A stretch of DNA of 6,704 nt, taken from JAPLDB01 sp038206355. GTDB lineage: Bacteria; Bacteroidota; Bacteroidia; AKYH767-A; 2013-40CM-41-45. The notes below the pieces were generated by a model. That model did not search any database, was not told where the DNA came from, and saw nothing but the letters and a program-made list of their open reading frames with translations. This document shows, one piece after another, positions 1 through 6,704 of the stretch. The position numbers and the translations under genes were made by a program. The DNA lies in NCBI GenBank assembly GCA_038206355.1, contig JBBRAY010000095.1, forward strand, positions 1-6,704, given 5' to 3'. How positions within the stretch are numbered: position 1 is the first letter of the stretch; each line of letters opens with the position of its first letter.

Positions 1-107
1 TGTCCGGAAAAAATGCCGTTGAAGTAAACGCTTCTTCCCTTCAAAAAGGAATTTATTTTATCAGGACCGATGAAGGAATTACGGTGCGGTTGATTAAGAT
101 AAGTTAA
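1..107 (+). CDS. C-terminal end of a type IX secreted protein (T9SS type A sorting tail), partial
   Basis: Only the last 34 codons and the TAA stop (105-107) are present, read in the frame starting at base 3; the gene enters from the left edge. The peptide ends in LQKGIYFIRTDEGITVRLIK plus two residues. This fits the end of the Por-secretion (type A) C-terminal domain: a GIYF strand, a short turn around the DEG residues, then a final strand with basic residues close to the C-terminus. In Bacteroidota this domain sends an outer-membrane-translocated protein through the type IX system, where it is cleaved and the cargo is released or surface-anchored. The functional part of the protein lies outside the window, so the cargo cannot be named. 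It converges on the glycosyltransferase gene with a 36-bp gap. Confidence 0.8.
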   Translation, partial: SGKNAVEVNASSLQKGIYFIRTDEGITVRLIKIS

Positions 108-143
108 TGCTATAGAATATTTCTTCCGGCGGAAACAGAAAAT

Positions 144-2186
144 TCATTGGGGGAAATAGTTCACCGGTTTTCCGACCGTGTATCTTACTACGGTCATCCG
201 GAAATCATCCACAAAAATTTCCGACTTGTCAAGGTTCCATACGTAAGCAGATATGACGTCCCCTTCGTGAATCATGTCAGGCGTAAACGTAACATTCCAT
301 TTAAACGGAGTCCATTGTCCGGGCGCATTCAATCTGTTTTGCAGATTTTCCTTATTCCAGAAAATAACATCAGTGCCCCGCATTACACTCAGAACAATTA
401 TTGCATTTGGATTGTGGTCCACAGGATTTACCATAAACTTCATTTCAACCTCTTCAACCTCCTCATCATTTATTTTTCCGGAAGTAAAATAAACAGGATC
501 ACTCGTTTGATTTGAAAGCAAAATATTGCTGCAACAACCACTTGACGAAACTGATTTAGAAATATTTGTTCCGTTTTCTTTATTGTCAAAATTATTTTCT
601 GATTGAAATAGCTCTTCTCTTGCTGATTCTTCCCGCAATCCTTTATATATGGTGAGCAACGTTCCTGATGAATTCATGACCTGACCAAAAATTTTCGCAT
701 TTACTTTTTGCGGATCAACAATGCGTCCCCGGAACTCAGCAAGCCAGTAGTCGGTTTCATGCAGTTCACCATGAAATGAAACCCTGGCGCGCTGTTCGGG
801 TGTAAGTATTTCAAGATTAAAAATTCCCGGATCATTCTCCACACGTAAATGAATATGTGCGGATGTATCTTTTGATAAAATATCTTCAAGCCCTTTCCTG
901 TATGACATCCCCCAGAAGTCAGCATCGAAGTTTTGAGTAACAGGGGAAAATGCCAGCCGTGCAGGTAAGTTGAAATAAACATGCTGGTTCGGATGATCAA
1001 TACCAAGAATGAAAATAACATAACCAAATTGCAGTGAAAAAATAATTGATATTGCTTTCCTGCCCTTCGGGGAAGAAATTTTACTGTAGATATAATCTGC
1101 TCCATAGCCCGCTACCACTATAAATGGCGCATAGATAAAATACAAATGTCTCCAGCCATCATATACAACAGAGTGAAGAAAAATTATGCTCGTAACCGGA
1201 ATGGCAACCAATGCAATGGTGGAGTAGAGGAAAATATTATCATGTAAATCCCTGATCGGGTTTTTAAGAAATAATTTTACAGCTGATACTATACCGGTAA
1301 CAAAAAACAATGAATACAAAACCGGTACGCTGATCAGGATCCATAAAGGAATATAATACCAGGGGAGCTGATGGCTGCTGATTGCATTCCCCATAAATAT
1401 CACTTTTCCATTCCATGGATAGTTACTCATCTGAACATAGGCCTCATGAAAATGGTGCAATGGGTTAAGCCACAACACGGGCCAGAATAAAATGATAAAC
1501 CCTGTTTGTAAAAAGAGATAGGAAATAAAAATAAATTCCTTCTTGCCGGAAATATTTATTTTACCGTTTGATGAAATGATTCCGGGAATCAATGCGACGA
1601 CTGTAACTATCGGCATAATCAATCCTGTGATTCTGACGTCTATCATAAATCCTGTTACCAATGAATGAATGAATCCGGACCGGAAAGTTTTTTCTGTGAG
1701 AAAGCGGTGAAGGGTATATAGAGAAATGGTAAAAAATGATAGGCATCCGATGTCTTTTGAATTACAAAAAGATTCTCCGAAAATTTTGGGACTCAAAACA
1801 TACATCAGTACACAAAGCATGGCAATCCCATTCCGGACAAAAATTTTTCTCGTCAGCAAAAAAAGGAACAACGATGAAAGCCAGAAAAAGAAAAATGTAA
1901 TGAAATGTCGCAGAAAGTATATCTGTCGGAGGTCTGTAACGCCGGTTACCCGCTCCATTGAAAGCAGCAGCAATTCAAAAGATGGTCCGTGGTATTTTTC
2001 AGAACTTTCCAGGAGCCCTTTTGTATCCTGGTGAAAAATAAAATTAAATTCCGGCAATGCTGTGCCGATCCTGTTCATCTCCTCGTCCCACGAAACACCG
2101 TAGTCACGGAATATCAAAATGCCAATAAAGAGGTAGGAGATAAAGAAAAATTGAATAAGTATTTTTACTGTGCAGTTATTTTTCAA
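144..2186 (-). CDS. GT-C (GT39-like) multi-pass membrane glycosyltransferase with C-terminal beta-rich domain
   Basis: This 680-residue protein probably transfers a sugar from a polyprenyl-phosphate donor at the periplasmic face of the inner membrane; donor and acceptor are unknown. Residues 7-26 are the first membrane helix, followed by an acidic loop (DYGVSWDEE, 28-36) at the place where GT-C enzymes carry their catalytic acid. About nine more hydrophobic segments follow up to residue 395. Further family-like motifs are SPKIFGESFCNSKD (132-145), YDGWRHLYFIY (342-352), HPNQHVYFN (398-406) and DFWGMSYRKGLE (423-434), which I recognise from bacterial proteins annotated as family 39 glycosyltransferases. 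Residues about 545-670 form a soluble beta-rich region, probably a jelly-roll, ending in YVWN and FVDDF motifs. The start is TTG at 2184-2186: an in-frame TGA lies only two codons upstream, and the first ATG (residue 37) would remove helix 1 and the acidic loop. The gene starts 25 bp after the 529-residue gene, suggesting cotranscription. Family call is good, substrate is open. Confidence 0.82.
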   Translation of the reverse strand: MKNNCTVKILIQFFFISYLFIGILIFRDYGVSWDEEMNRIGTALPEFNFIFHQDTKGLLESSEKYHGPSFELLLLSMERVTGVTDLRQIYFLRHFITFFFFWLSSLFLFLLTRKIFVRNGIAMLCVLMYVLSPKIFGESFCNSKDIGCLSFFTISLYTLHRFLTEKTFRSGFIHSLVTGFMIDVRITGLIMPIVTVVALIPGIISSNGKINISGKKEFIFISYLFLQTGFIILFWPVLWLNPLHHFHEAYVQMSNYPWNGKVIFMGNAISSHQLPWYYIPLWILISVPVLYSLFFVTGIVSAVKLFLKNPIRDLHDNIFLYSTIALVAIPVTSIIFLHSVVYDGWRHLYFIYAPFIVVAGYGADYIYSKISSPKGRKAISIIFSLQFGYVIFILGIDHPNQHVYFNLPARLAFSPVTQNFDADFWGMSYRKGLEDILSKDTSAHIHLRVENDPGIFNLEILTPEQRARVSFHGELHETDYWLAEFRGRIVDPQKVNAKIFGQVMNSSGTLLTIYKGLREESAREELFQSENNFDNKENGTNISKSVSSSGCCSNILLSNQTSDPVYFTSGKINDEEVEEVEMKFMVNPVDHNPNAIIVLSVMRGTDVIFWNKENLQNRLNAPGQWTPFKWNVTFTPDMIHEGDVISAYVWNLDKSEIFVDDFRMTVVRYTVGKPVNYFPQ

Positions 2187-2211
2187 TTTTCAGGGAAACT
2201 AAGGACTAAAA

Positions 2212-3801
2212 TCAATTCAGAAATTCATACAATTCCGCATTTCGTTCAGGTATGAAAAATATTAATTTGAAAGAACCGGATAATTGTTTTTGGAGATTTA
2301 CAGAGCAGGAATCAGTTAGTTCTTTAGGTTTTTCCATCAATAAAACATAGTCAACCTGAACATGTGCCATTTGCTTGTATGCGGATAAGTCTATGCATGG
2401 CCTGTTGTTTGTGGCAAAGGGGCCGATAATAAAATTTGCATTTTTATTTTCCTTCCAGCGTAACGGAAAATGGACTTGCGACGCTTCATAATTATCGAGG
2501 ACAAGAATTTCTTTTTCTGATCCGATGTAAGACGCAATATTATCAAGCATCCAATTATCCGAATAGTTTATTGTGAGCAGCGTACTTCCTTTAGTCATCT
2601 TGTCCGCGCAAAGTGCATAGCTCTTGCTGATTTCTGAAAGCGATTTTATGGGCTTGTATCTTTCCATTATCATAAGAAACGAAACAATTACCGAGGCGAA
2701 AGCGCCTATGGTGAGCACTGCCTGACCGGCATTGGCTGCGAAAAAAAGAAACAGAAACAAATATCCCATCAGGCAAAAGCGTATTCCAATAACCCCTCCT
2801 GATATTAAATCGTCGGGTAAAAGAAAAAAGAACAACATCATTGTTGCAGAAATGATTACCCAGCCGTCAGAAAAACTGAACAGGGGAGTTCTATTCTTTT
2901 TTTGGGCCGTTATTTTAATTGCAATCGCGGAAATAAAAATAAGACAGTAAACATAGAATAGCGGTTGAGAATAAATCTTTTCTTTTTCGTAATCGAGTGC
3001 GATGAGTGGCCGCACATCATACACCCATTCGAGCACATGTTTAAAAACCGGAAGTTCCATTTGAGAAGCGGAAGAGTTTGCAAGAATAAAGTGAAGCGCA
3101 AGGGAAAATGGAATTGCGGAAGCGAGAAGAAATATCACTGTTTTCTTTCGAAATGAAGGATCATGAAAAAGTTGTCGCACAGGATTTTTTTTGGCGATGA
3201 CAGAATCCCATAAAATGAAGAATACAATACAACAGAAGGCAGACAGAAAAACAAAAAGATGAGAGAAGTAAAGAACGATCATACAAAGCGCCATCACGAA
3301 AGATTGACTGACTTTTAGTGTGAAGTGATTTTTTAGAAAATATGCAAGAACAAAAAACAATACACTGAGCCCAATGCTAAAGCTATAAAACCCGATGTGA
3401 AACGTAAAAGAATAAATGAAAGGAAGGCACAGCCAGGCGGCGAGAACATTGGCGCCGGTGATACTTTTAATCAGTAGCCTGAATGAATATGGAAAGGAAA
3501 TTATGTAAAGAAGTTGAAATGCTTTTTCGGCTTCCGTTGCCTGAAGAAAAAATTTGAAGAAGCAAAGCAATGCATGGCTGATCCAGTTGGGTATGAGGCC
3601 GGGGGTGAATTCAAAAATAGCTGATGCGGTTGAGGTGCTATCGAATAATAAATGACTGATGAGATTCGCATTGTAAAGATGCCCGGGGCCGTCGTGAGTT
3701 ACGAAATAGGTGAGGGTGAAAATGGGAACCGTATGAAGGAGTACGACGAGCAGAAAGAAATATTTTTCATTGCGATAAAAAAATGAAAAAATATTTTTCA
3801 T
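2212..3801 (-). CDS. Uncharacterised multi-pass membrane protein, possibly GT-C-like
   Basis: This is a 529-residue integral membrane protein of unknown function. I do not recognise a named gene. One hydrophobic helix (about 15-34) leads into THDGPGHLYNANLI (35-48), an acidic and histidine-bearing loop in the position where GT-C glycosyltransferases keep their catalytic acid. About nine further hydrophobic stretches follow between residues 98 and 378. Between them is a PDDLISGGVIGIRF segment (329-342), which resembles a conserved loop I recall in Bacteroidota membrane proteins of this type. Residues from about 385 to the end are soluble, with an alternating alpha/beta look. The ATG at 3799-3801 is well placed, 9 bp after the scoB stop, with a pyrimidine-rich gap and no strong Shine-Dalgarno site. 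The adjacent GT39-like gene supports an envelope glycan role, but this is inference. It could instead be a membrane scaffold or a polymer-handling protein. Confidence 0.75.
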   Translation of the reverse strand: MKNIFSFFYRNEKYFFLLVVLLHTVPIFTLTYFVTHDGPGHLYNANLISHLLFDSTSTASAIFEFTPGLIPNWISHALLCFFKFFLQATEAEKAFQLLYIISFPYSFRLLIKSITGANVLAAWLCLPFIYSFTFHIGFYSFSIGLSVLFFVLAYFLKNHFTLKVSQSFVMALCMIVLYFSHLFVFLSAFCCIVFFILWDSVIAKKNPVRQLFHDPSFRKKTVIFLLASAIPFSLALHFILANSSASQMELPVFKHVLEWVYDVRPLIALDYEKEKIYSQPLFYVYCLIFISAIAIKITAQKKNRTPLFSFSDGWVIISATMMLFFFLLPDDLISGGVIGIRFCLMGYLFLFLFFAANAGQAVLTIGAFASVIVSFLMIMERYKPIKSLSEISKSYALCADKMTKGSTLLTINYSDNWMLDNIASYIGSEKEILVLDNYEASQVHFPLRWKENKNANFIIGPFATNNRPCIDLSAYKQMAHVQVDYVLLMEKPKELTDSCSVNLQKQLSGSFKLIFFIPERNAELYEFLN

Positions 3802-3810
3802 GGAAAGGGT

Positions 3811-4470
3811 TTAGTCAATTTTCATTTCAGGAATGTCTCCTTCAATAATCATCTTTCCTGCTGTTTCATTTTTAATCTGCTCCACAGTTACACCCGGCGC
3901 CCGCTCTACCAGTTTAAATCCGCCTTCCGGCAATACATCTACCACGGCAAGTTCAGTTACAATTCTTTTGATGCAGCGCAGTCCGGTGATCGGTAGCGTG
4001 CACTTCGGTAATAATTTTGATTCGCCGGATTTGTTTACGTGCTGCATAGCGACAATAATATTTTTTGCAGAAGCAACAAGATCCATCGCTCCACCCATAC
4101 CTTTTACCATCTTACCCGGAATTTTCCAGTTGGCGATGTCTCCGTTCTCACTCACTTCCATAGCTCCAAGAATAGTAAGGTCAACCTTCTGTGCGCGGAT
4201 CATTCCGAAGCTCATCGCTGAATCAAAAATAGAAGATCCCGGAAGTAATGTCACCGTTTGTTTTCCGGCATTGATGAGGTCGGCATCTTCTTCTCCCTCA
4301 AACGGAAAAGGTCCCATGCCGAGAATGCCGTTCTCACTCTGCAGTTCAACATTTATTCCTTTGGGAATATAATTGGCCACAAGCGTGGGAATGCCGATTC
4401 CAAGGTTCACATACATTCCGTCTTTTACCTCCCGTGCAATGCGTTTTGCTATTTGATTTTTATCCAGCAT
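3811..4470 (-). CDS. scoB: 3-oxoacid CoA-transferase subunit B
   Basis: This is the beta subunit (219 residues, normal length) of a two-subunit class I CoA-transferase. The enzyme exchanges CoA between succinyl-CoA and acetoacetate (or a related 3-oxoacid) in the cytoplasm, linking ketone-body or short-chain acid use to the TCA cycle. The catalytic glutamate that forms the acyl and CoA thioester intermediates is Glu46 in QSENG (44-48), matching the family's second signature. NLGIGIPT (22-29) and KGMGGAMDLV (123-132) are further conserved glycine-rich loops. The ATG at 4468-4470 is followed directly by family-like sequence. Subunit A lies 107 bp upstream on the same strand; in many genomes the two genes nearly touch, so the spacer is longer than usual. 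Other acceptors such as 3-oxoadipate or butyrate cannot be strictly excluded, but the pattern fits the SCOT type best. Confidence 0.93.
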   Translation of the reverse strand: MLDKNQIAKRIAREVKDGMYVNLGIGIPTLVANYIPKGINVELQSENGILGMGPFPFEGEEDADLINAGKQTVTLLPGSSIFDSAMSFGMIRAQKVDLTILGAMEVSENGDIANWKIPGKMVKGMGGAMDLVASAKNIIVAMQHVNKSGESKLLPKCTLPITGLRCIKRIVTELAVVDVLPEGGFKLVERAPGVTVEQIKNETAGKMIIEGDIPEMKID

Positions 4471-4544
4471 ACAATTTTGACTATTAATATTCTAAAAATT
4501 AAATGATGATTATGATTATATAGGAATAGAACCTTAGGCTCGCT

Positions 4545-4572
4545 ATCTTCAAATCTTCAAATCCTCAAATCA
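4545..4572. repeat. Tandem octamer array in the scoA-scoB spacer
   Basis: Two exact copies of ATCTTCAA (4545-4552, 4553-4560) are followed by ATCCTCAA (4561-4568) and a partial fourth unit, running up to five bases before the scoA stop codon. On the minus (coding) strand it reads as GATTTGAA units. I recall similar GATTTGAAGATTTGAA arrays from other Bacteroidota intergenic regions, which suggests a dispersed micro-repeat family, but I could not search for it. The rest of the 4471-4577 spacer is AT-rich, with a short ATGATTATGATTAT-like stretch at 4503-4519 and no gene or clear terminator. Confidence 0.7.
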
Positions 4573-4577
4573 ACTAA

Positions 4578-5291
4578 TCACACCTTCTTCCTCACCGTTC
4601 TTTGTTCAATTCGTTTTTCATATTTCTCTCCCTGAAAAATCCTGTGTACATAAATTCCCGGCACATGAATCTGATCTGCTACAAGTTCCCCGGGTTCTAC
4701 AAGTTCTTCTACCTCTGCAACAGTAATTTTACCTGACATCGCAACCAGCGGAGAAAAATTTCTTGCTGTTAATCTGAAAACTAAATTTCCTGCAGCATCA
4801 CCTTTCCATGCTTTTACGATGGCGAAATCCGGCTCGAAAGCATATTCCATCAGGTAATCTTTTTCTTCACCGTTATATTTAAACCGACGAACTTCTTTTC
4901 CCTCGGCCACCTCAGTGCCAACTCCGGCCGGAGTAAAAATTGCAGGCATACCATAACCGGCAGCAAGTAATCGTGTGGCTAGTGTTCCCTGAGGAATCAA
5001 ATCAACCTGAAGTTCTCCGCTCAGCATCTGCCGTTCAAACTCTGCATTCTCTCCTACATAAGAAGAAATCATTTTCTTAATCTGTTTTCCCTTCAGTAAT
5101 AAACCGAGACCAAAATCATCAACGCCTGCATTGTTTGAAATACACGTCAGGTTCTTCACGCCTTTTTTTACCATCGCTGCAATACAGTTTTCGGGAATGC
5201 CGCATAAACCGAATCCGCCGAGTGCAAGCGTCATCCCGTCCTTCATGTCCCTGATGGCTTCATTGGCAGAGGCTACTACTTTATTAATCAT
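4578..5291 (-). CDS. scoA: 3-oxoacid CoA-transferase subunit A
   Basis: This is the alpha subunit (237 residues, normal length) that pairs with the downstream beta subunit to form succinyl-CoA:3-oxoacid CoA-transferase. The family's first signature is intact at residues 18-33 (DGMTLALGGFGLCGIP), the glycine-rich CoA-binding loop. Other expected segments are SNNAGVDDFGLG (52-63), the PQGTLATRLLAAG stretch (100-112), GNLVFR (168-173) and PGIYVHRIF (211-219) near the C-terminus. The catalytic glutamate is in subunit B, as expected. The ATG at 5289-5291 is preceded by a run of A residues with an AAAGGA about 15 bases upstream, which is too far for a standard Shine-Dalgarno site but usual for an A-rich Bacteroidota leader. 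It lies 152 bp after the PBP gene and probably has its own promoter in that spacer. The basic tail (EQRTVRKKV) is typical of this subunit. Confidence 0.93.
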   Translation of the reverse strand: MINKVVASANEAIRDMKDGMTLALGGFGLCGIPENCIAAMVKKGVKNLTCISNNAGVDDFGLGLLLKGKQIKKMISSYVGENAEFERQMLSGELQVDLIPQGTLATRLLAAGYGMPAIFTPAGVGTEVAEGKEVRRFKYNGEEKDYLMEYAFEPDFAIVKAWKGDAAGNLVFRLTARNFSPLVAMSGKITVAEVEELVEPGELVADQIHVPGIYVHRIFQGEKYEKRIEQRTVRKKV

Positions 5292-5369
5292 ATTGTTTTT
5301 TTTTAATCCTTTAAATAAAAAGTACAGGGGTCATTGATTCTTTACCGGTTTATTTTTGTGTCTGAATTA

Positions 5370-5398
5370 ATGAATTGTGCATTCATGCAATTGTACAA
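5370..5398. promoter_or_regulatory. Cluster of small dyads upstream of scoA, possible operator
   Basis: Within 29 bp there is an ATGAAT/ATTCAT inverted repeat (5370-5375 and 5381-5386), a TGCAT/ATGCA dyad (5378-5382 and 5385-5389), and the perfect palindrome TTGTACAA (5391-5398). AATTGTGCA (5373-5381) and AATTGTACA (5389-5397) also form a direct repeat 16 bp apart with one mismatch. This layout could be a two-site operator about 80-110 bp before the scoA start, but AT-rich spacers produce such dyads by chance. No regulator gene lies in the window. Confidence 0.2.
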
Positions 5399-5404
5399 CT
5401 TTTT

Positions 5405-5439
5405 AATTTTCGGATTTCGATATTTGCATTTCGAAATTC
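5405..5439. repeat. Degenerate heptamer array between the PBP gene and scoA
   Basis: Read on the minus strand, five consecutive 7-base units follow a loose GAAATNC pattern: GAATTTC, GAAATGC, AAATATC, GAAATCC and GAAAATT. The array starts four bases after the stop of the PBP gene. It contains the palindrome TTTCGAAA but no stem followed by a T-run that would make a normal terminator. I recall GAAATCC/GAAATTC-rich intergenic repeats in other Bacteroidota, so this looks like a decayed copy of a dispersed family. Confidence 0.45.
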
Positions 5440-5443
5440 TGCA

Positions 5444-6704
5444 TTAAAAATCATCCTTCACCCCGCCTTTCCCTTCACCGGGTTGTGTGTAGCGATCGCA
5501 ATTCAACTCTACAGTGAGCGGTTCCTTCGGCGCTTCAAATCCACCCTGCCATACGTGCAGCGATGAATCTTTAAACACCTTTTGCATATAAAGCGCCCAT
5601 ATCGGCATTGCAGTACGCGCTCCTTGTCCCAATTCCAGCGTTCTGAAATGAACAATACGATCCTCACATCCAACCCAGCATCCGGAAACAAGTTCAGGTG
5701 TTACGCCCATGAACCATCCGTCACTTTGATTTTGTGTAGTACCCGTCTTTCCTGCAATGGGCTGCGTGAATTTATACTGACCACGTAACCTCATTCCCGT
5801 TCCAAACTGAACCACACCCTGCATCAGACTCAACATCAGATATGCCGTTTCTTCACTGATGGCTTCCACTTTTCTTGGTACAAACTCTTGCAATATATTT
5901 CCATTCTTGTCTTCAATACGCGTCATGTAAATCGGTTGCGTCCACACGCCTTTGTTTGCAAAAGTAGAATAGGCCCCTACCATTTCATAAACAGAAACGT
6001 CGGGTGTTCCCAGGCATATCGCAGGAACCGGATCAATTGGTCCTTCAATTCCCATCTTGCGGCAAATCTCAATCATGGACTGCGGACCGAATTGTTTCAT
6101 CAGGTATGCTGAAATGCAATTCACTGATTCTGCAAGTCCCTGCTTCAGCGTTAACATCCCGCCGTATTTGTTGTCAGCATTTACAGGACTCCATTTTTCT
6201 CCCGTCGGCAAATCGAAAACAACACGAACATTCGGAACCTTATAGCACGGAGAATATCCTTCCTGCATGGCAACGGTGTATAGAAAAGGTTTAAACGTTG
6301 AGCCAACCTGTCTCCGTCCTTCTTTCACGTGGTCGTATTTGAAAAAACGGTAATCATTACCGCCCACCCATGCACGTACAAATCCTGTTTGCGGCTCCAT
6401 ACTCATGAAACCACATTGCAAATGCTTCTTGTAATATTTGATGCTGTCGTTGGGAGACAAAACGGTATCAATGGGTCCGTTCCAGGAAAAAATCTGCATC
6501 GGAATTTTTGTATTGAAGATTTTTTCAATCTCCTGTTTACTGACTCCGGCATTTTTCAATACGGCATACCGCTCACTGCGAACCCTTCCCTGTTGCATGA
6601 TTTCAGGATGCTCCTTCCACGGCTCCTGACCTTTCAAATGATCGTTAAATTTGCGCTGCAGTTCCTTCATGTGATCAGCCATCGCCCCCTCAGCATATTC
6701 CTGC
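5444..6704 (-). CDS. Class A penicillin-binding protein (PBP1A type), transpeptidase part, 5' end outside window
   Basis: This is the C-terminal part of a bifunctional peptidoglycan synthase that polymerises glycan strands and cross-links peptides in the periplasm, anchored in the inner membrane. The reading frame is open to the right edge (the codons before the Met at 6680-6682 encode QEYAEGA), so the N-terminal membrane anchor and the GT51 glycosyltransferase domain lie outside. Counted from that Met, the transpeptidase has all three catalytic motifs: STFK (128-131, acyl-serine at bases 6299-6301), SVN (186-188) and KTGTT (312-316). They are spaced as expected. WFMGVTPELVSGCWVG (323-338) is the usual segment after KTG. 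The protein ends about 96 residues after KTG with a polar tail (GEGKGGVKDDF). All catalytic residues are intact, so the domain should be active and beta-lactam sensitive in principle. It could be called mrcA or ponA; I leave the symbol open since the N-terminus is missing. Confidence 0.92.
   Translation of the reverse strand, partial: QEYAEGAMADHMKELQRKFNDHLKGQEPWKEHPEIMQQGRVRSERYAVLKNAGVSKQEIEKIFNTKIPMQIFSWNGPIDTVLSPNDSIKYYKKHLQCGFMSMEPQTGFVRAWVGGNDYRFFKYDHVKEGRRQVGSTFKPFLYTVAMQEGYSPCYKVPNVRVVFDLPTGEKWSPVNADNKYGGMLTLKQGLAESVNCISAYLMKQFGPQSMIEICRKMGIEGPIDPVPAICLGTPDVSVYEMVGAYSTFANKGVWTQPIYMTRIEDKNGNILQEFVPRKVEAISEETAYLMLSLMQGVVQFGTGMRLRGQYKFTQPIAGKTGTTQNQSDGWFMGVTPELVSGCWVGCEDRIVHFRTLELGQGARTAMPIWALYMQKVFKDSSLHVWQGGFEAPKEPLTVELNCDRYTQPGEGKGGVKDDF

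Noticed and set aside
120..141. Possible terminator hairpin (TTCC-GGC-GGAA with outer TTTC/GAAA) between the convergent genes
   Set aside because: The core stem is only four base pairs, the outer pairing needs a three-base bulge, and no T-run follows on either strand.
1726..2255. Plus-strand open frames of 102 and 88 codons over the 5' part of the glycosyltransferase gene
   Set aside because: Both are antisense to a strongly supported membrane protein gene, and their translations look like the reverse of its hydrophobic codons.
3758..3801. Exact 13-bp direct repeat (ATGAAAAATATTT on the minus strand) at the start of the 529-residue gene
   Set aside because: The second copy is out of frame with the first and both are A/T-rich coding sequence (Lys, Asn, Phe and Tyr codons), so chance is the simplest explanation.
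3833..4372. Long plus-strand open frame of 179 codons opposite scoB
   Set aside because: It lies wholly within the well-supported scoB gene on the other strand; its translation is low in complexity and matches no family I recognise.
4515..4522. TATATAAT on the minus strand as a promoter for scoB
   Set aside because: It matches the enteric -10 box, not the Bacteroidota consensus, and has no -35 partner; the spacer is AT-rich enough to produce it by chance.
5317..5324. TACTTTTT as a Bacteroidota -7 element (TAnnTTTG) before scoA
   Set aside because: The final G is missing and there is no TTG-type -33 element at the proper distance upstream.

Overview
The window looks like an ordinary chromosomal segment of a Bacteroidota bacterium. 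The reasons are a C-terminal type IX secretion (T9SS) sorting tail at the left edge, A-rich leaders without clear Shine-Dalgarno sites, AT-rich intergenic micro-repeats of a kind I recall from this phylum, and a class A penicillin-binding protein of that style. I cannot fix the order or genus from the sequence alone.

Layout: the plus strand carries only the last 34 codons of a T9SS-exported protein (ends at 107). Everything else is on the minus strand and reads right to left. First comes the C-terminal part of a PBP1A-type peptidoglycan synthase, running off the right edge (5444-6704). A 151-bp spacer with a degenerate heptamer array and small dyads follows. Next are the A and B subunits of a 3-oxoacid (succinyl-CoA:acetoacetate type) CoA-transferase (4578-5291 and 3811-4470), separated by a 107-bp spacer with an octamer array. 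Then come a 529-residue multi-pass membrane protein (2212-3801), 9 bp after the CoA-transferase, and a 680-residue GT-C (GT39-like) membrane glycosyltransferase with a C-terminal beta-rich domain (144-2186), 25 bp further on. The last gene converges on the T9SS gene.

How the genes work together: scoA and scoB encode the two halves of one enzyme, which moves CoA between succinyl-CoA and acetoacetate. The two membrane proteins are spaced like one operon and probably read through from scoB. They probably act at the inner membrane on lipid-linked sugars or other envelope glycans, but no substrate can be read from the sequence. PBP1A is a separate cell-wall gene upstream. I see no sign of a novel defence, mobile or RNA system. 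The points most worth a second look are the GT-C plus beta-domain architecture, the poorly characterised 529-residue partner, the TTG start of the 680-residue gene, and the micro-repeats inside and in front of the sco genes.
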